DNA of 64,000 bases from Salmo trutta (GCF_901001165.1 NC_042974.1:31785287-31849286); one strand, 5' to 3'; positions 33,384 to 45,728 are shown, counted from the first letter of the stretch. Numbers and translations: made by a program. The notes: generated by a model from the letters alone, not told the origin.

Positions 33384-35147
33384 CTATTTTGGCTCACAAC
33401 CAATGCTAGCACACACTTTTGTTGTGATCTTATTTGAAAAGGCTTCTTTGAACTCTGCTCGCACCTCTGGAGAAAGTTTGGCAAGGAGCTCCTCCTGTTT
33501 GTTGGTTAGTCCAAGGCCCCGTTTCCCCAATTTTGCATCGCTCTGCTCTCCGCTCTTTTCCTCTTTCTTCTTGATCTGTGACTTTGGACAGAGCAAGTAA
33601 TTGTGGTCTGAAGAGCCCTCTTTCTGACAGTCATCCTTTGAGCATAGATACTTTTGTGTGCAGCCGCCATCGTCACCATGAAGGCGCAAGCACTTAAAGC
33701 ATGCTCCTGCTCTCCTAAGCTGAGCCTTCTTGCCTGTCAGATTGAGCTTCATGAAGACCTTGCAGGCGAACAGCCTACCTCCGTGCTCGTTGTCTCCACA
33801 TGTGATGCATGAGCTTGGTTGAGCGCCCTTTAGGGTGTTTCCTGATGTGGCTCTGGTGAATGCCCTCCTTTCTTTTTCCTTCTTGCTCGACCTCTCAGTA
33901 TTGTCCGCCGGGCTAGGCTGTAGCTGGTCTAGCTCCTCGAGAATGTCCTCCTGCTTCTTCAAGTATTGCAGTAGACAGTCAAAGTGGTTGCGTGGTGAAA
34001 ACCCGCTTCCAGGGTCATTTTTGTGTGTTATCCACTTTTCTTTCAGGGAGTCAGGAAGCTTACTTTCAATCGACTGCACAACCACTCGGTTCTTCACAGC
34101 ATCTTCCTCCCCTAAGACTTGTAGGTCACGAAGAGCTCTCTCCACGGCTTGAATCAGTTCGATTGTCTTCCTCGGATGGTTTCCTTTGATGGGGCAAAGT
34201 CCTTGCACTTCTTGTGCAATCAGCAGCACTATTTTTGGCTTATTTCCGTACTTGTTGTCCAGGAGCCTGAACACGTCGTTGGCGGATCCACAGCTGGACA
34301 ATACGAGGTCCCTCTTGACTTTTTCATCTAGGCTTCCCAAGAGATGGAATTTTCTCACATTTTCCAATCCATGAGGGTTTCCCAGACGTTGCAAGTCTTC
34401 CCATTCAGCTTTCCAGCGGTAGTAATCCCTCATATTACCAGCAAACATGGGCAAGCGTGCACGTTCTAGGCTGATCTGGGGCCTGTAGTTGTAAGTCCCA
34501 ACTGGCTCCTCCTGCTCCACAATTTTCACTTTTCCCAGTTTCCCTTCGTCGTCGGATTGAGAACCGCCTTTCCATGCCCACTCATCCCACAGTTTTTCAC
34601 GCCTTTTCTTCAACTTCCGGATCTGGTCCTTTGACTTTGTTGCCTTGGACCAAGGGATCAAATCTCTCCACTCATCCAATCCTCGTTCAAAGTTGTTGAC
34701 CTCCCGTTCCAGGTTCCTATGAATCAATTCCCATTCCCTCCTGGTCATATGGTGGTGATCCGTGTCCTCGGCCTGGTCCATGGATGATCCAGCCTCTTCA
34801 GTGAGGGTGGTAATTTCCGCCTCAGCGAACCTTGTCCAGAAGCTGATCAGGATGACTTGTTCAGTTTCATCAAACTTACAGTCACATTCTGCTGTTTTTC
34901 CGTCAATGTTTTCCGCCTTCTTTTTGGCTTCATCATCGTCCACTTCTCTCAGGGCCGTGGCATACTCAAACCCTGCATCTCTGACTCTGGAGTGATCCAC
35001 TTTAAAGTTCCTCCACTCACTTCTCATTTCACTTTCCCCCAGTGCACTAGCTCTGGAGGTGAGGTAATTGGCTCTTCTAGTGAACGCAGTCTGGGCTGCT
35101 GACCGCTTCTGTTTTAGCCTCTCCAGCTCCTCCTCTGATGCTGCCAT
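33384..35147 (-). CDS. BEL gag polyprotein
   Basis: 587 codons, intact. The start is the first Met (AASEEELERLKQKR) after the untranslated leader 35388-35148. The N-terminal half is highly charged and predicted helical. The central part (from about residue 235, LERARLPMFAGNMRDYYRWKAEW with later LLGSLDEK) is the gag capsid-like region typical of BEL. Near the C-terminus is a Cys/His cluster (CITCGDNEHGG, CFKCLRLHGDDGGC, then CSKDDC), taken as the nucleic-acid-binding part. The frame ends in TAG at 33384-33386, and the same frame continues open as pol. As a mobile-element protein it would assemble virus-like particles around the RNA. Confidence 0.85.
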   Translation of the reverse strand: MAASEEELERLKQKRSAAQTAFTRRANYLTSRASALGESEMRSEWRNFKVDHSRVRDAGFEYATALREVDDDEAKKKAENIDGKTAECDCKFDETEQVILISFWTRFAEAEITTLTEEAGSSMDQAEDTDHHHMTRREWELIHRNLEREVNNFERGLDEWRDLIPWSKATKSKDQIRKLKKRREKLWDEWAWKGGSQSDDEGKLGKVKIVEQEEPVGTYNYRPQISLERARLPMFAGNMRDYYRWKAEWEDLQRLGNPHGLENVRKFHLLGSLDEKVKRDLVLSSCGSANDVFRLLDNKYGNKPKIVLLIAQEVQGLCPIKGNHPRKTIELIQAVERALRDLQVLGEEDAVKNRVVVQSIESKLPDSLKEKWITHKNDPGSGFSPRNHFDCLLQYLKKQEDILEELDQLQPSPADNTERSSKKEKERRAFTRATSGNTLKGAQPSSCITCGDNEHGGRLFACKVFMKLNLTGKKAQLRRAGACFKCLRLHGDDGGCTQKYLCSKDDCQKEGSSDHNYLLCPKSQIKKKEEKSGEQSDAKLGKRGLGLTNKQEELLAKLSPEVRAEFKEAFSNKITTKVCASIGCEPK

Positions 35148-35388
35148 CTTGCCAACTTTTCTAGCGTTTAACTCAAGCGCAAGTGTTTTCTGCCAACTGG
35201 GTTTTAAGTAGTCCTTTAACTGTAGACTCTATCCTCTTCTTGGCTTTCACTCAGTAATGATTTGCCTAGTAAGTCAACAGATGAGCAGACAGCTTTATGG
35301 GTGGACTGTTTGCTTATCAGACGTTAGTCTCGTGACGAATGTTCTAGCACTTGCATTATCCATGTAAAGGAGAACCGTGGTTTATGAC

Positions 35389-36315
35389 TGTTCGGATTTT
35401 CGTTATTTAGCCCTCCGAAAAGGCTCACCAGGAAGCACACAATGTCATGACTCGTGTTTTGTCCTTAATTTTATTTTAAATCAAATGACCACAGGTCATA
35501 AACCTGAAATACAACAAACAAGTAATGACAATATATTATTCAGATATATTATTTAGTATGTTATTCAAGTAATATAATAATAATGTAAATAATAAATCAA
35601 ATAAGCCTGCAACACCATCAAAGATGTGGCGAATCTGGCTTAAAACAGCACCGACTACATCACCCAGAATGCCCAGCGCCAGAGGAGCATGCGCACAGTG
35701 ACTCTGCCGTCACAGGTTGCTATGGACGCTGTCACAGGACACAGAACCCTTGCCACCACATGCCTCGTCCAAAGGATTTACACACAAACGCAACATAATG
35801 CGGCACTCCACCATGGATCACCGAACCAAACCACCGCTATCACCACCGCCACCAGAAACCAGCAGAGTGCTCCGAACAAATCAGCACAATGCAAATGGCT
35901 GATAATAATAGCCTAATGCTATATAGCATCTGGTTCGCTGAGCTACCGCACCCAGCGAGCTACAAGTTACTCCCGGCCAACTAACACCGACACAGTGAGG
36001 TAAACGTTCAGTGCACAAACATATAAGTGACAAACATCAACGCTAGACTGAGTAGTTCGCAGTTACATACCAACGGGCTGTGTGCTCCTGATGATTGTCT
36101 ACGGTGAAGTGATTACCAGGTGCTGTAATTTAAGTCTCTAGTGAAGCTGCGCATGCGCATGCGCACATAACGTAACATATCTGAGCATCTAAGAAACTTA
36201 AAGAAATCACTCGTTCCCCATTTAACTGAACACATCAGACCCATTTGCTTCTCTTTTATCTATTTATATGTATATATATTTTTTTCTTTTCCTGAGTGAC
36301 TTAGAAATCGCAACA
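35389..36315 (-). repeat. BEL element 5' LTR (927 bp)
   Basis: Longer than the partner LTR by 15 bp: one additional GCGCAT unit near 36152 and a CAGACCCAT-containing block near 36236. The promoter for the element RNA would lie here, transcribing leftwards. The first bases of the interior (35388 downwards, GTCATAAACCACGG on the minus strand) do not show an obvious tRNA 3'-end match, so I do not name a primer tRNA. Confidence 0.9.
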
Positions 36316-36446
36316 AGCACCATGCAAATGTTTACATATGTGAAAACTGCACATTTCAATGTTCTGTAGTTAAAAAGATAAGAATAAAGGTTTTGAAAAG
36401 TGCTACTTGATGACATCATCAAAATACATTTTTTTACATTTATAAT

Positions 36447-37790
36447 TGACATAAATATTCACACCCGAGTCAGTACTTTGTAGAAGCACCTTTGGTAGCG
36501 ATTACAGCTGTGAATCTTTCTGGTTAAGTCTTTAAGAGCTTTCCACATCTGAATTGTACATTTTCCCATTATTCTTTTCAAAATTCGAGACAACCATTTT
36601 CAGGTCTTGCCGTAGATTTAAGTAAAAACTGTAACTCGGCCATTTACTGTCTTCTTGGTAAGCAACTCTAGTGTAGATTTGTCCTTGTGTTTTAGGTTTT
36701 TGCCCTGATGAAAGGTGAATTCATCTCCCAGTGTCTGGTGGAGAGCAGCCTGAACCAGGCTTTCCTCTAAGATGTTTCCTGTGCTTAGCTCTATTCAATT
36801 AATTTGTTATCATGAAAAAGTCCTTTATCCCCAGTCCTTAACAATTACAAGCATACCCATAACATGATGCAGCCACCACTATGTGGTACTTAGTCATGTG
36901 TTGTATTGGATTTGCCCCAAACACAACACTTTGTATTCGGGACAAAAAGTAAATTGCTTTGCCACATTTTTTGCAGTATTACTTTATTGTCTTGTTGCAA
37001 ACAGGATGCATGTTTTGGAATATTTATTTTCTGTATAGACTTCCTTCTTTTCACTCTGTCAATTTATGCTAGTATTGTGAACTACAATATTGATCCATCC
37101 TCAGTTTTCTCCTACCACAACCATTAAACTCATGGTGAAATCGCAGAGCAGTTTCTTTCCTCTCCGGCAACTGAGTTAGAAAGGACACCTATTACTTTGT
37201 AGTAAGTACGACGTCTGTATCTTTGTGGTGACTGGGTTTATTGATACACCATCCAAAGTGTAACTAATAACTTCACCATGCTCAAATGGATATTCAATAT
37301 CTGCTTTTTTAATAAAAAATATTACAATTTTAATTTATACCAATAGTTGTCCTTCTTTGCAAGGCATTGGCGGCAGGTTGCCTAGTGATTTGAGCATTGG
37401 GCCAGTAACCGAAAGGTTGCTAGATCAAATCCCCGAACTGACAAGGTAAAAAATCTGTTGTTCTGTCCCTGAACAAGGCAGTTAACCCACTGTTCCTAGG
37501 CTGTCATTGTAAATAGGAATTTGTTCTTAACTGACTTGCCTAGTTAAATAACGGATAAAAAAATAAATAAATTGGAAATCCTCCCTGGTCTTTGTGGTTA
37601 AATCAGAGTTTGAAATTCACTGCTTGACTGAGGGACCTTACAGATAATTGTATGTGTGTGGTACAGAGATGAGGTAGTAATTAAAAAATTATGTTAAGCA
37701 CTATTATTGCACACAGAGTGTGTCCATGCAACTTATTATGTGACTTTTTAAGCTACTCTTTACTCCTGAACTTAGCTTTTTTATTTTGTA
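36447..37790 (-). mobile_element. degraded Tc1-like element with nested SINE
   Basis: From TATTCACACCCGAGTCAG onwards it follows a salmonid Tc1-like family in antisense (AGCACCTTTGGTAGCGATTACAG-type opening, later TGTCTGGTGGAGAGCAG). Many short deletions are present and no transposase frame survives. A SINE splits it at 37371-37570. The outer ends are not sharp. Family recognition is from memory. Confidence 0.55.
37371..37570 (+). mobile_element. tRNA-derived SINE (SlmI/HpaI-type)
   Basis: It starts CGGCAGGTTGCCTAGTG (A-box region), has GGTTGCTAGATCAAATC (B-box region), CTGACAAGG, and ends CTTGCCTAGTTAAATAA plus an A-rich tail. The target duplication ATTGG lies at 37366-37370 and 37571-37575, so the ends are exact. 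Confidence 0.88.
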
Positions 37791-37941
37791 ATTCATTAAT
37801 TCAATTCAGGCTGAAAACACAACAAAATGTGAAAAATTGTCCGAAAATAAGAATATAAACCTACGTTTTCCAAATAGACAAGTAAAAAAATATATTTTAA
37901 GCTGAACGGTCTGATCTGTTGCATCAGCCTCATTGCTTAAA

Positions 37942-39360
37942 ACCTGTTGGGGATAGGGGGCAGTATTTGCACGGCCGGATAAAAAACGTACCCGATTTAA
38001 TCTGGTTACTACTCCTGCCCAGTAACTAGAATATGCATATAATTAGATTTGGATAGAAAACACTCTAAAGTTTCTAAAACTGTTTGAATGGTGTCTGTGA
38101 GTATAACAGAACTCATATGGCAGTCACCCTGAGACAAATCCTAACAGGAAATGGAAATCTGATGTGTGGAATAACTTCAAACCTTTGCCATTGAAACACA
38201 CAGGGACTTATTAATCATTTAGCACTTCCTAAGGCTTCCACTAGATGTCGACAGTCTTTACGAAGTGGTTTGAGTCTTCTATGGTAGAAACTGACCCAAA
38301 GAGAGGCTTGGGAAGTTGGTCACAGGGGGAGGGCCATTTACTACTATGACGCGGGCGCCCATGGCTACCCTCCCCTTTCGAAACGTTTAGTAAGACAATG
38401 CAATCGTCCGCCTTGAATATTATTGAAGCTCTGGTTGAAAAAGGCCCTAAAGATTTATGTTATACAACGTTTGACATGTTTGAACGAACGTAAATATATA
38501 TTTTTTGCACATTCGTGACAACAAGTCCCGTGCGCTTCAGTACATTATGAGTAGCCTTCGGAACGCGCTAACAAGAAGGAACTATTGGGACATAAATGAA
38601 CTTTTTCGAACAAAACTACATTTGTTGTGGACCTAGGATTCCTGGAAGTGCCTTCTGATGAAGATAATGAAAGGTAAGGGAATATTTACAATAGTATTTT
38701 TGATGGTTGATGGTTTCAAGATGGCGCTAACATGTATCGCCTAGCCTATTTTTCTGAGCATACCACGTCGTTTATTGCAAAGTGTGATTTCCCAGTAAAG
38801 TTATTTTTAAATCTGGCAATGCGGTTGCATTCACGAGATGTTAATCTATAAGTCTTTAAATGACAATATTACATTTTAACAATGTTTTCAAGTAGTAATT
38901 TTTTAAATTGTAGCGCTGATCCACCGGAAGCATTTGAGAGAAAATAATTTCTGAACGTCATGCGCCGATGTAAAATGCTGTTTTTATATATAAATATGAA
39001 CTTTATCGAACAAAAAATGCATGTATTGTGTAACATGATGTCCTAGGAGTGTCATCTGATGAAGATTGTCAAAGGTTAGTGCTGCATTTAGCTGTGTTTT
39101 GGGTATTTGTGATGCATGCTAGTTGCTTTGAAAATGGCAGTGTGATTATTTCTGGCTGGGTACTCTCCTAACATAATCTAATGTTTTGATTTTGCTGTAA
39201 AGCCTTTTTGAAATCGGACAACGTGGTTCGATTCAGGAGAGGTGTATCTATAAAACAGTGTAAAATAGTCATATGTTTGAGAAATTGAAGTTATAGCATT
39301 TTGAGGTTTTGTATTTCGCGCGACGCGATTCCACTGGCTGTTGACTAGGGTGGGGCGCAA
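37942..39360. repeat. ~1.4-kb unclassified interspersed repeat
   Basis: It starts ACCTGTTGGGGATAGGGG and ends near TGACTAGGGTGGGGCGC. Its edges are supported by an older relic: the flanks 37893-37940 and 39375-39440 correspond to sequence that is almost continuous at 45178-45300 (TGCATCAGCCTCATTGC, then CAGAACTGTCCCAGAG). Two interior parts are alike (ATGAACTTTATCGAACAAAA at 38998 and ATGAACTTTTTCGAACAAAA at 38596; GAAGATAATGAAAGG and GAAGATTGTCAAAGG), so it contains an internal diverged duplication of about 400 bp. No protein is recognised. Confidence 0.6.
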
Positions 39361-40045
39361 AAAAGAAGAAGATGTGCAGTGGATCTGTCATCCCAGAACT
39401 GTCCCAGAGTTTTTTCCCAGGGATGATGGGACGCACTTAATTTCGAGCCCTGGAGGGAATTATTTTCTAAAGACAAAAAGTATTTGGTTGTAATTGTAAT
39501 GTTGCACATTTTATAGGCTACCAAGGGTGGCTAACCATCCTCTATGAGGGACAAAGAAGGCAATAGTGTAGCCTACATTTCTGTCTGATTCTCTGTGTTA
39601 AAAAAGCTAGTAATGCTTTTTATTTTGTAAAGGGGTCCCTTCATCATACAATGATGCAAAAATTGTGTTACAGACAATTTTTATTTTGGGAAAAGTTACT
39701 TATTTTCCTGCTCCCCGGCAAATCTCATAGTGTTTGAAAATGACCGTTTTTTCAAATGTTTTTACTTTAGATGACATCATCAAATTGCACTTTTTAACTT
39801 GATATTTTTAACAAAAAAACAATTTGCTCTTTTCACTGGTATGGTGCTGCGCATGTACTAATGTGGATTGGATTGAATCCCAGCCCAAGTAGGCTAGGTG
39901 TTGTAGCTCTCAACAGACATTATTCATCTTATAGATCTATCAGTCTTTCAGAGACAGTGCATGACTATCTGTCAAATACTCATCTCTGCTATGGTAGTTG
40001 TCTGCTGCAGAGACAGAGACCATTATATTATTGTTCAATGTTAAA

Positions 40046-40084
<39 letters not shown>

Positions 40085-40310
40085 TGTGTGTGAATTAATT
40101 AATCACAGCTTTAATTTATGCTGTCAGCCCTCAAATAGCATAATTAATTATGTTTATTTTTATGTTGAATATGTATTTTTAGATAGTGATTGTATGGATG
40201 GGAAAGGGATGACTGATTTGATGTGGAGAAGTGTGTGTGTGTGTGTCTGTGTGTGTGTGTGTTCTGTTAAAACCAAAACACTGACATATTTGATATTTTG
40301 CTGTTTGTTT
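39361..40310. other. hAT-like relic and (TG)n microsatellite
   Basis: 39375-39440 continues the older relic mentioned above. (TG)n tracts lie at 40048-40092 and 40231-40262. No gene is seen. Confidence 0.5.
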
Positions 40311-40318
40311 GTAGGGGT

Positions 40319-41799
40319 TAGAGGTCTTCAAGGATGCACCTGTACCTGTATACCCGAGACCCGATCCGGGACAAGAGTGGGTCCGGATCTAGATTTCTAA
40401 AGAATGTCACAGGTCTGGGTCGGATATGATATGATTGTCACAGGTCTCGGGTTTGTGTAATTTTAACTGACTCGTCCGGAAGGACCCGTACAAATCCAAA
40501 CGCAACTGCTGCAGTAGAGAGAGAAGGACATTTTATAATTTATGCTGCTGCACTTGCTTTTCACGAGATGGCGCGTGTAGCTTGTTGTTGTTGGTGGCCA
40601 ATCATCAACGCGGAAATAGGCTACAGTCATAGAGCCTCGGTCTGTGTGTGGAAAAAGTTAGGAGATATCTAATCAATGGAAGATGGAAATAAAATTATTG
40701 TATTAAAAGTTAAAGGAAAAGGATAGGCTACAACGACCAGGAGCCAACAGGTAGGCTGCTACTTAATATTCTGAATGGAGTTGTTGTTTCCTGCTGGGCA
40801 CACTATCAGGAATCAAGGTAAGACCCAGATGCAGACACGTCAAATTAACACTGGTTTAATAATCCAACAGGGGCAGGCAATAGACAGGTCAAGGCAGGCA
40901 GGGGTCAGTAAACCAGAGGTGTGGCAATGGTACCGGACGGCAGGCAGGGTGGTCAGGCAGGTGGGCTCAGAGACAGGCAAGGGTAAAAAAAACAGGAGGG
41001 CAAGAAAAAGAGAGACTGGGAAAAGCAGGAGCTGAGAACAAAAACGCTGGGTGACTCGACAAACAAGACGAACTGGCAACAGACATACAGAGAACACAGG
41101 TATAAATACACAGCGGATAATGGGGAAGATGGGCGACACCTGGAGGGGGTGGAAACAAATCACAAGGACAGGTGAAACAGATCAGTGTGTGAAAACACTG
41201 GTTGAATTAACGTTGGTTCCACCAACATGGAATAGATGTTGAATAGACGTCTGTGCCCAGTGGGTAGTAACTATGTAAGACGAGAAAGTGCATGCAGCCT
41301 CAATAAGCCTAGCTAGCTAGATAGCTTATCCAGCTTCTCCCAGTTTGATGCTGTCAAGACAGGCACTACTTAATCATATCGGATGATAAATAACCTAGCT
41401 ATGGCAGCTATCAGTCTACTATAGCGCGTCTCAGCCTGGTTTGTTGCTCTCGTCTCGTCTCTCCCGTCCTCCTCCCCATGTCACTCACTCACACTTACGG
41501 TAGCCTACACACAGCACGGCCCCCGCTATTCTGTCACCTTTCTACCTTCTCTCCCTCGCACTTTTTTTTTATCTCTGGTTAATAAAGTCACTTAAAAATT
41601 GACTTTTCTGCGGCCTCCCTCACTTGGACCGTATCAGACAGGGTCTGGATCCAACCAGGTCTATACGGAATGGGTCTAGTTGTCCTCGAGTCCATTCGGA
41701 ATGGGTCTTTATTTTTTTTAAACAAATGTATGCATATCGGGTTTGGGTGGGAAAGCCCCAGGTTAATTTGGGAACGGGTCCAAAAAGTGAAGGCCTCTA
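40319..41799. mobile_element. non-autonomous hAT-type element with perfect 8-bp target duplication
   Basis: The ends TAGAGGTCTTCA and TGAAGGCCTCTA are inverted repeats with one mismatch. GTAGGGGT is present at 40311-40318 and 41800-41807. Sub-terminal GGGTC-rich repeats (GACCCGATCC, GGGTCCGGATC, GGGTCTGGATCC) occur at both ends. No transposase. An LTR-like fragment is nested at about 40810-41190. Confidence 0.8.
40810..41190. mobile_element. LTR-like fragment nested in the hAT element
   Basis: It reads AAGGTAAGACCCAGATGC at the left and CAAGGACAGGTGAAACAG at the right, similar in style to the gypsy-like LTRs elsewhere in the window. Clear TG...CA ends and a target duplication are not found, so it is probably truncated. 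It appears to sit inside an older MITE whose edges are GGGCACAC (40796) and TGTGCCCAG (41252). Confidence 0.45.
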
Positions 41800-41807
41800 G
41801 TAGGGGT

Positions 41808-42192
41808 CAGAAGTGACGTGAGCAACAACAGATTCTGCTCCATTTGCTTGAGCGAGAAATGTTGTGTGTGTATGTGACAGTGTGTGTGCGTGGGTGGTGT
41901 GTGTCTGTCACAGAGAATATGATTGTGAACGCATGTGTCTGTGTGTACGTGCTTTACAGTGCCGTTAATGAAAGCACTGCTGTTTGGGTCTCAGCTGGCC
42001 TAGCTCTCATTGTTGTTCATAGGTTGAAAGAAGTGTTTGCTCTGAACAGAAGGCAACTCTTTTGTTTTTGATGAGAGGGCGCACATCACTCTGATGTCTC
42101 TGCTCTTTCACTGTGGCCATCTTAGACTTTGCATACTTGGACCATATTACATTGAAGGAAGTAGTAGAAGCATCAGGTTAGGGAGCTTTACG
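41808..42192. other. unassigned DNA with impure TG repeats
   Basis: TG-rich patches at 41862-41910 and 41935-41950. No gene is seen. Confidence 0.5.
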
Positions 42193-42194
42193 TA

Positions 42195-43275
42195 CACTAC
42201 CGTTCAAAAGTTTGGGGTAACTTAGAAATGTCTTTGTTTTTGAAAGAAAAGCACGTTTTTTGTCCATTAAAATAACATCAAATTGATCAGAAATACAGTG
42301 TAGACATTGTTAATGTTGTAAATTACTATTGTAGCTGGAAACAACTTTTTATTGAATATCTACATAGGTGTACAGAGGCTCATTATCAGCAACCGTCACT
42401 CCTGTGTTCTGATGGCACGTTGTGTCAGCTTCATTAAATAGTACCCGCAAAACACCAGTCTCAATGTCAACATTGAAGAGGCGAATCCGGGATGCTGGCC
42501 TTCTAGGCAGAGTTTCAAAGAAAAAGACGTATCTTAGACTGGCCAATAAAAAGAAAACAGTAAGGTGGGCAAAAGAACACAGACACTGGACAGAGGAACT
42601 CTGCCTCGAAGACCAGCATCCCGGAGTCTCCTCTTCACTGTTGACGTATTTAATGAAGCTGCCAGTTGAGGACTTGTGAGGTGTCTGTTTCTCAAACTAT
42701 ACACTTTAATGTAATTGTCCTCTTGCCCACTCCTCTTTCTATTCTGGTTAGAGCCTGTTTGTGCTGTTCTGTGAAGGGAGTAGTACACAGCATTGTATGA
42801 GATCTTCAGTTTCTTGACAATTTCTCGCATGAAATAGCCTTAATTTCTGAGAACAAGAATAGACTGGCGAGTTTCAGCAGAAAGTCTATGTTTCTGGCCA
42901 TTTTGAGGCTGTAATCAAACCCACAAATGCTGAGGCTCCAGATACTCAACCAGTCTAAAGAAGGCCAGTTTTATTGCTTCTTTAATCAGATCAACAGTTT
43001 TCAGCTGTGCTAACATAATTGCAAAAGGGTTTTCTAATGATCAATTAGCCTTTTAAAATGATAAACTTGGATTAGCTAACACCTGTACGCCTGTAGATAT
43101 GTAGATATTCCATAAAAAAATGGTCCGTTTCCAGCTACAATAGTAATTTACAACATTAACAATGTCTACACTGTATTTCTGATCAATTTGATGTTATTTT
43201 AATGGACAATTTTTTTTGCTTATCTTTCAAAAACAAGGACATTTCTAAGTGACCCCAAACTTTGGAACGGTAGTG
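42195..43275. mobile_element. fold-back Tc1-derived element with long inverted ends
   Basis: The left end CACTACCGTTCAAAAGTTTGG and the inverted right end at 43275 match for about 200 bp with few differences. TA precedes the left end (42193-42194); the right flank reads TC, so its TA is mutated or lost. Two pieces of the same transposase DNA-binding region face each other: 42470-42600 on the plus strand (LKRRIRDAGLLGRV) and 42830-42600 on the minus strand (VKRRLRDAGLRGRV, preceded by the helix-turn-helix MREIVKKLKISYNAVYYSL). There is no catalytic domain. It must have been moved by an enzyme supplied in trans. Confidence 0.8.
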
Positions 43276-43354
43276 TCGATCTAAATAACATATGCACCGT
43301 GACGTGAATATTTAGTACATGTTTTAAGAAGTGAATAATGCTGGCCTAGCCACA

Positions 43355-44085
<731 letters not shown>

Positions 44086-45312
44086 TAGGGCTGTTACGAT
44101 GACTGTATTACTGCCATACCGGCGGTCACGAGTCATGACGGCAGTCAAATTCCAAGTGACCGTTTAGTCCCAGCAATTAGACTTCTCCAAGCTCTGATGC
44201 TGCTGATGGTCATTAGTAGCCTACCAAACTAGCTAACTGCCTGGTACTCAGCACTCTATTGTCCCTCTAATCACTCTAACATCAATGCAAATGTAATTGA
44301 AAATCTAATAAAACACTTCATGAGAGCCCATAAGCTCATGTTGCACAACATTTCTATAGGCTATGCAATTGTGCGAGAAAACAGAGTTTTGATGACCTCT
44401 ATTAAAAAGAGGAGGATCCCATCAGCTTTCTATAGGCTAGGCCTGCTATATTTATTTATAAATGTTCCTAATATTAAGCACATTGCTTCGCTTTCCAACA
44501 GGAGTATAGCCTACCTCGCTAGCATGAAAATCAACCACGGGAAAAAAATCCTCCATTCGCATTTTAAGTGTATTGATGACATGTGTTCTTTTTCCCATGC
44601 TACTGTTCTGAGACAGGTGTATGATAATGGTCCATTCTAAATCAAAACTAATTTTACACATATATTATTTAGTATATGTAAAGACAACATTAAATTAATA
44701 ATAGTCTGATGGGTGACAATATTAGCCTATCACTTGTGAATTATGTATTATCACTTGTGAATGATTCCCAGCTTGTGCAGTATGGCAAGAAACAGCGCAT
44801 TCCTTTTTTTTGTGACTTTTTCAAATCATAGTCGCACACTTCATATAGCCTAGCCCGTAGGCCTATATGTTTTGATAAGGTTTGTATCACTAAAGTGGCC
44901 AAATAACGTCTTCAAATTGAGCACATTCATCTGCTTTATAAGCAGTGTAGAGTCTAACTGGCATAAATAGGTTGCTGGTGAGTTTCAAGTTTGGGGAAGA
45001 TAATTTTCACCATAAAAATGCACCTTTATAATAAAGCGTGTAATTGCATTTGCTGCCACTTTCTAGAAAAAAATGAATGCCAATTGATTGCATTTTGGAA
45101 CATTCACGCTTATAGCCTACTGCTGTGTGTGCATTGTTGCGCTTATAATGTAAAGAAATAGCCTAATCGTTTATCAGCATTTTAAGCTAAACATTCTGAT
45201 CTATTGCATCAGCCTCATTGCTTTTAAAAGTTTTTTTGATGCGAGTGGTTGTATTAATTTGGGATCTATCGCATCACAGAACTGTCCCAGAGTATGTTTG
45301 GAACATGTATTT

Positions 45313-45728
45313 CAAATCAAATCAAATTCTGTCGCATGCGCCGAATACAACAGGTGTAGACCTTACCGTGAAATGGTTACTTACAAGCCCTTAACCAACA
45401 ATGCAGTTTTAAGAAAATATAGTTAAGAAAATATTTACTAAATAAACTAAAGTAAAAAATAAAATACATTTTATAAAGTAACACAATAAAATAACAATAA
45501 TGAGGCTACATACAGTGGGTACCTGTACCGAGTCAATGTGCGGGGGTAAATCAGTGGTGGTGATAAGGCCTACCACCACTGTCAGAAAAGTTAATGATGG
45601 TGATGGATTCGTGCTTGGCCACGCAGTCGTGAGTGAACAGGGAGTACAGGAGGGGACTAAGCATGCACCCCTGAGTAGCCCTCAGGTTGAGAATCATTGT
45701 GGCAGATGTGTTGTTCCCTACCCTTACC
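45313..45728 (-). mobile_element. Rex1-type LINE, 3' portion
   Basis: The minus strand encodes, from 45725 down, the reverse-transcriptase block SATMILNLRATQGCMLSPLLYSLFTHDC-type (ATQGCMLSPLLYSLF), then reaches the FADD region, which is broken (FSDS). It then jumps to the 3' tail with CAAGCCCTTAACCAAC on the plus strand. The thumb region is deleted. Continues 5' at 50937-52684 beyond the inserted L2 LINE. Confidence 0.7.

Larger units (their letters stand above)
27867..36315 (-). mobile_element. BEL/Pao LTR retrotransposon, near full length
   Basis: The element is read on the minus strand: 5' LTR 36315-35389, gag, protease-RT-RNase H-integrase, 3' LTR 28778-27867. The target duplication AGCAC is at 27862-27866 and 36316-36320. 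LTRs start TGTTGCG and end CCGAACA in the coding orientation. The order gag-PR-RT-RH-IN and the Cys-rich gag tail are typical of BEL/Pao elements, which lack an envelope gene. The coding region is interrupted by two in-frame TAG codons (33384-33386 and 30830-30832) and one frameshift near 32138. The near-identical LTRs suggest recent insertion. Confidence 0.9.
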
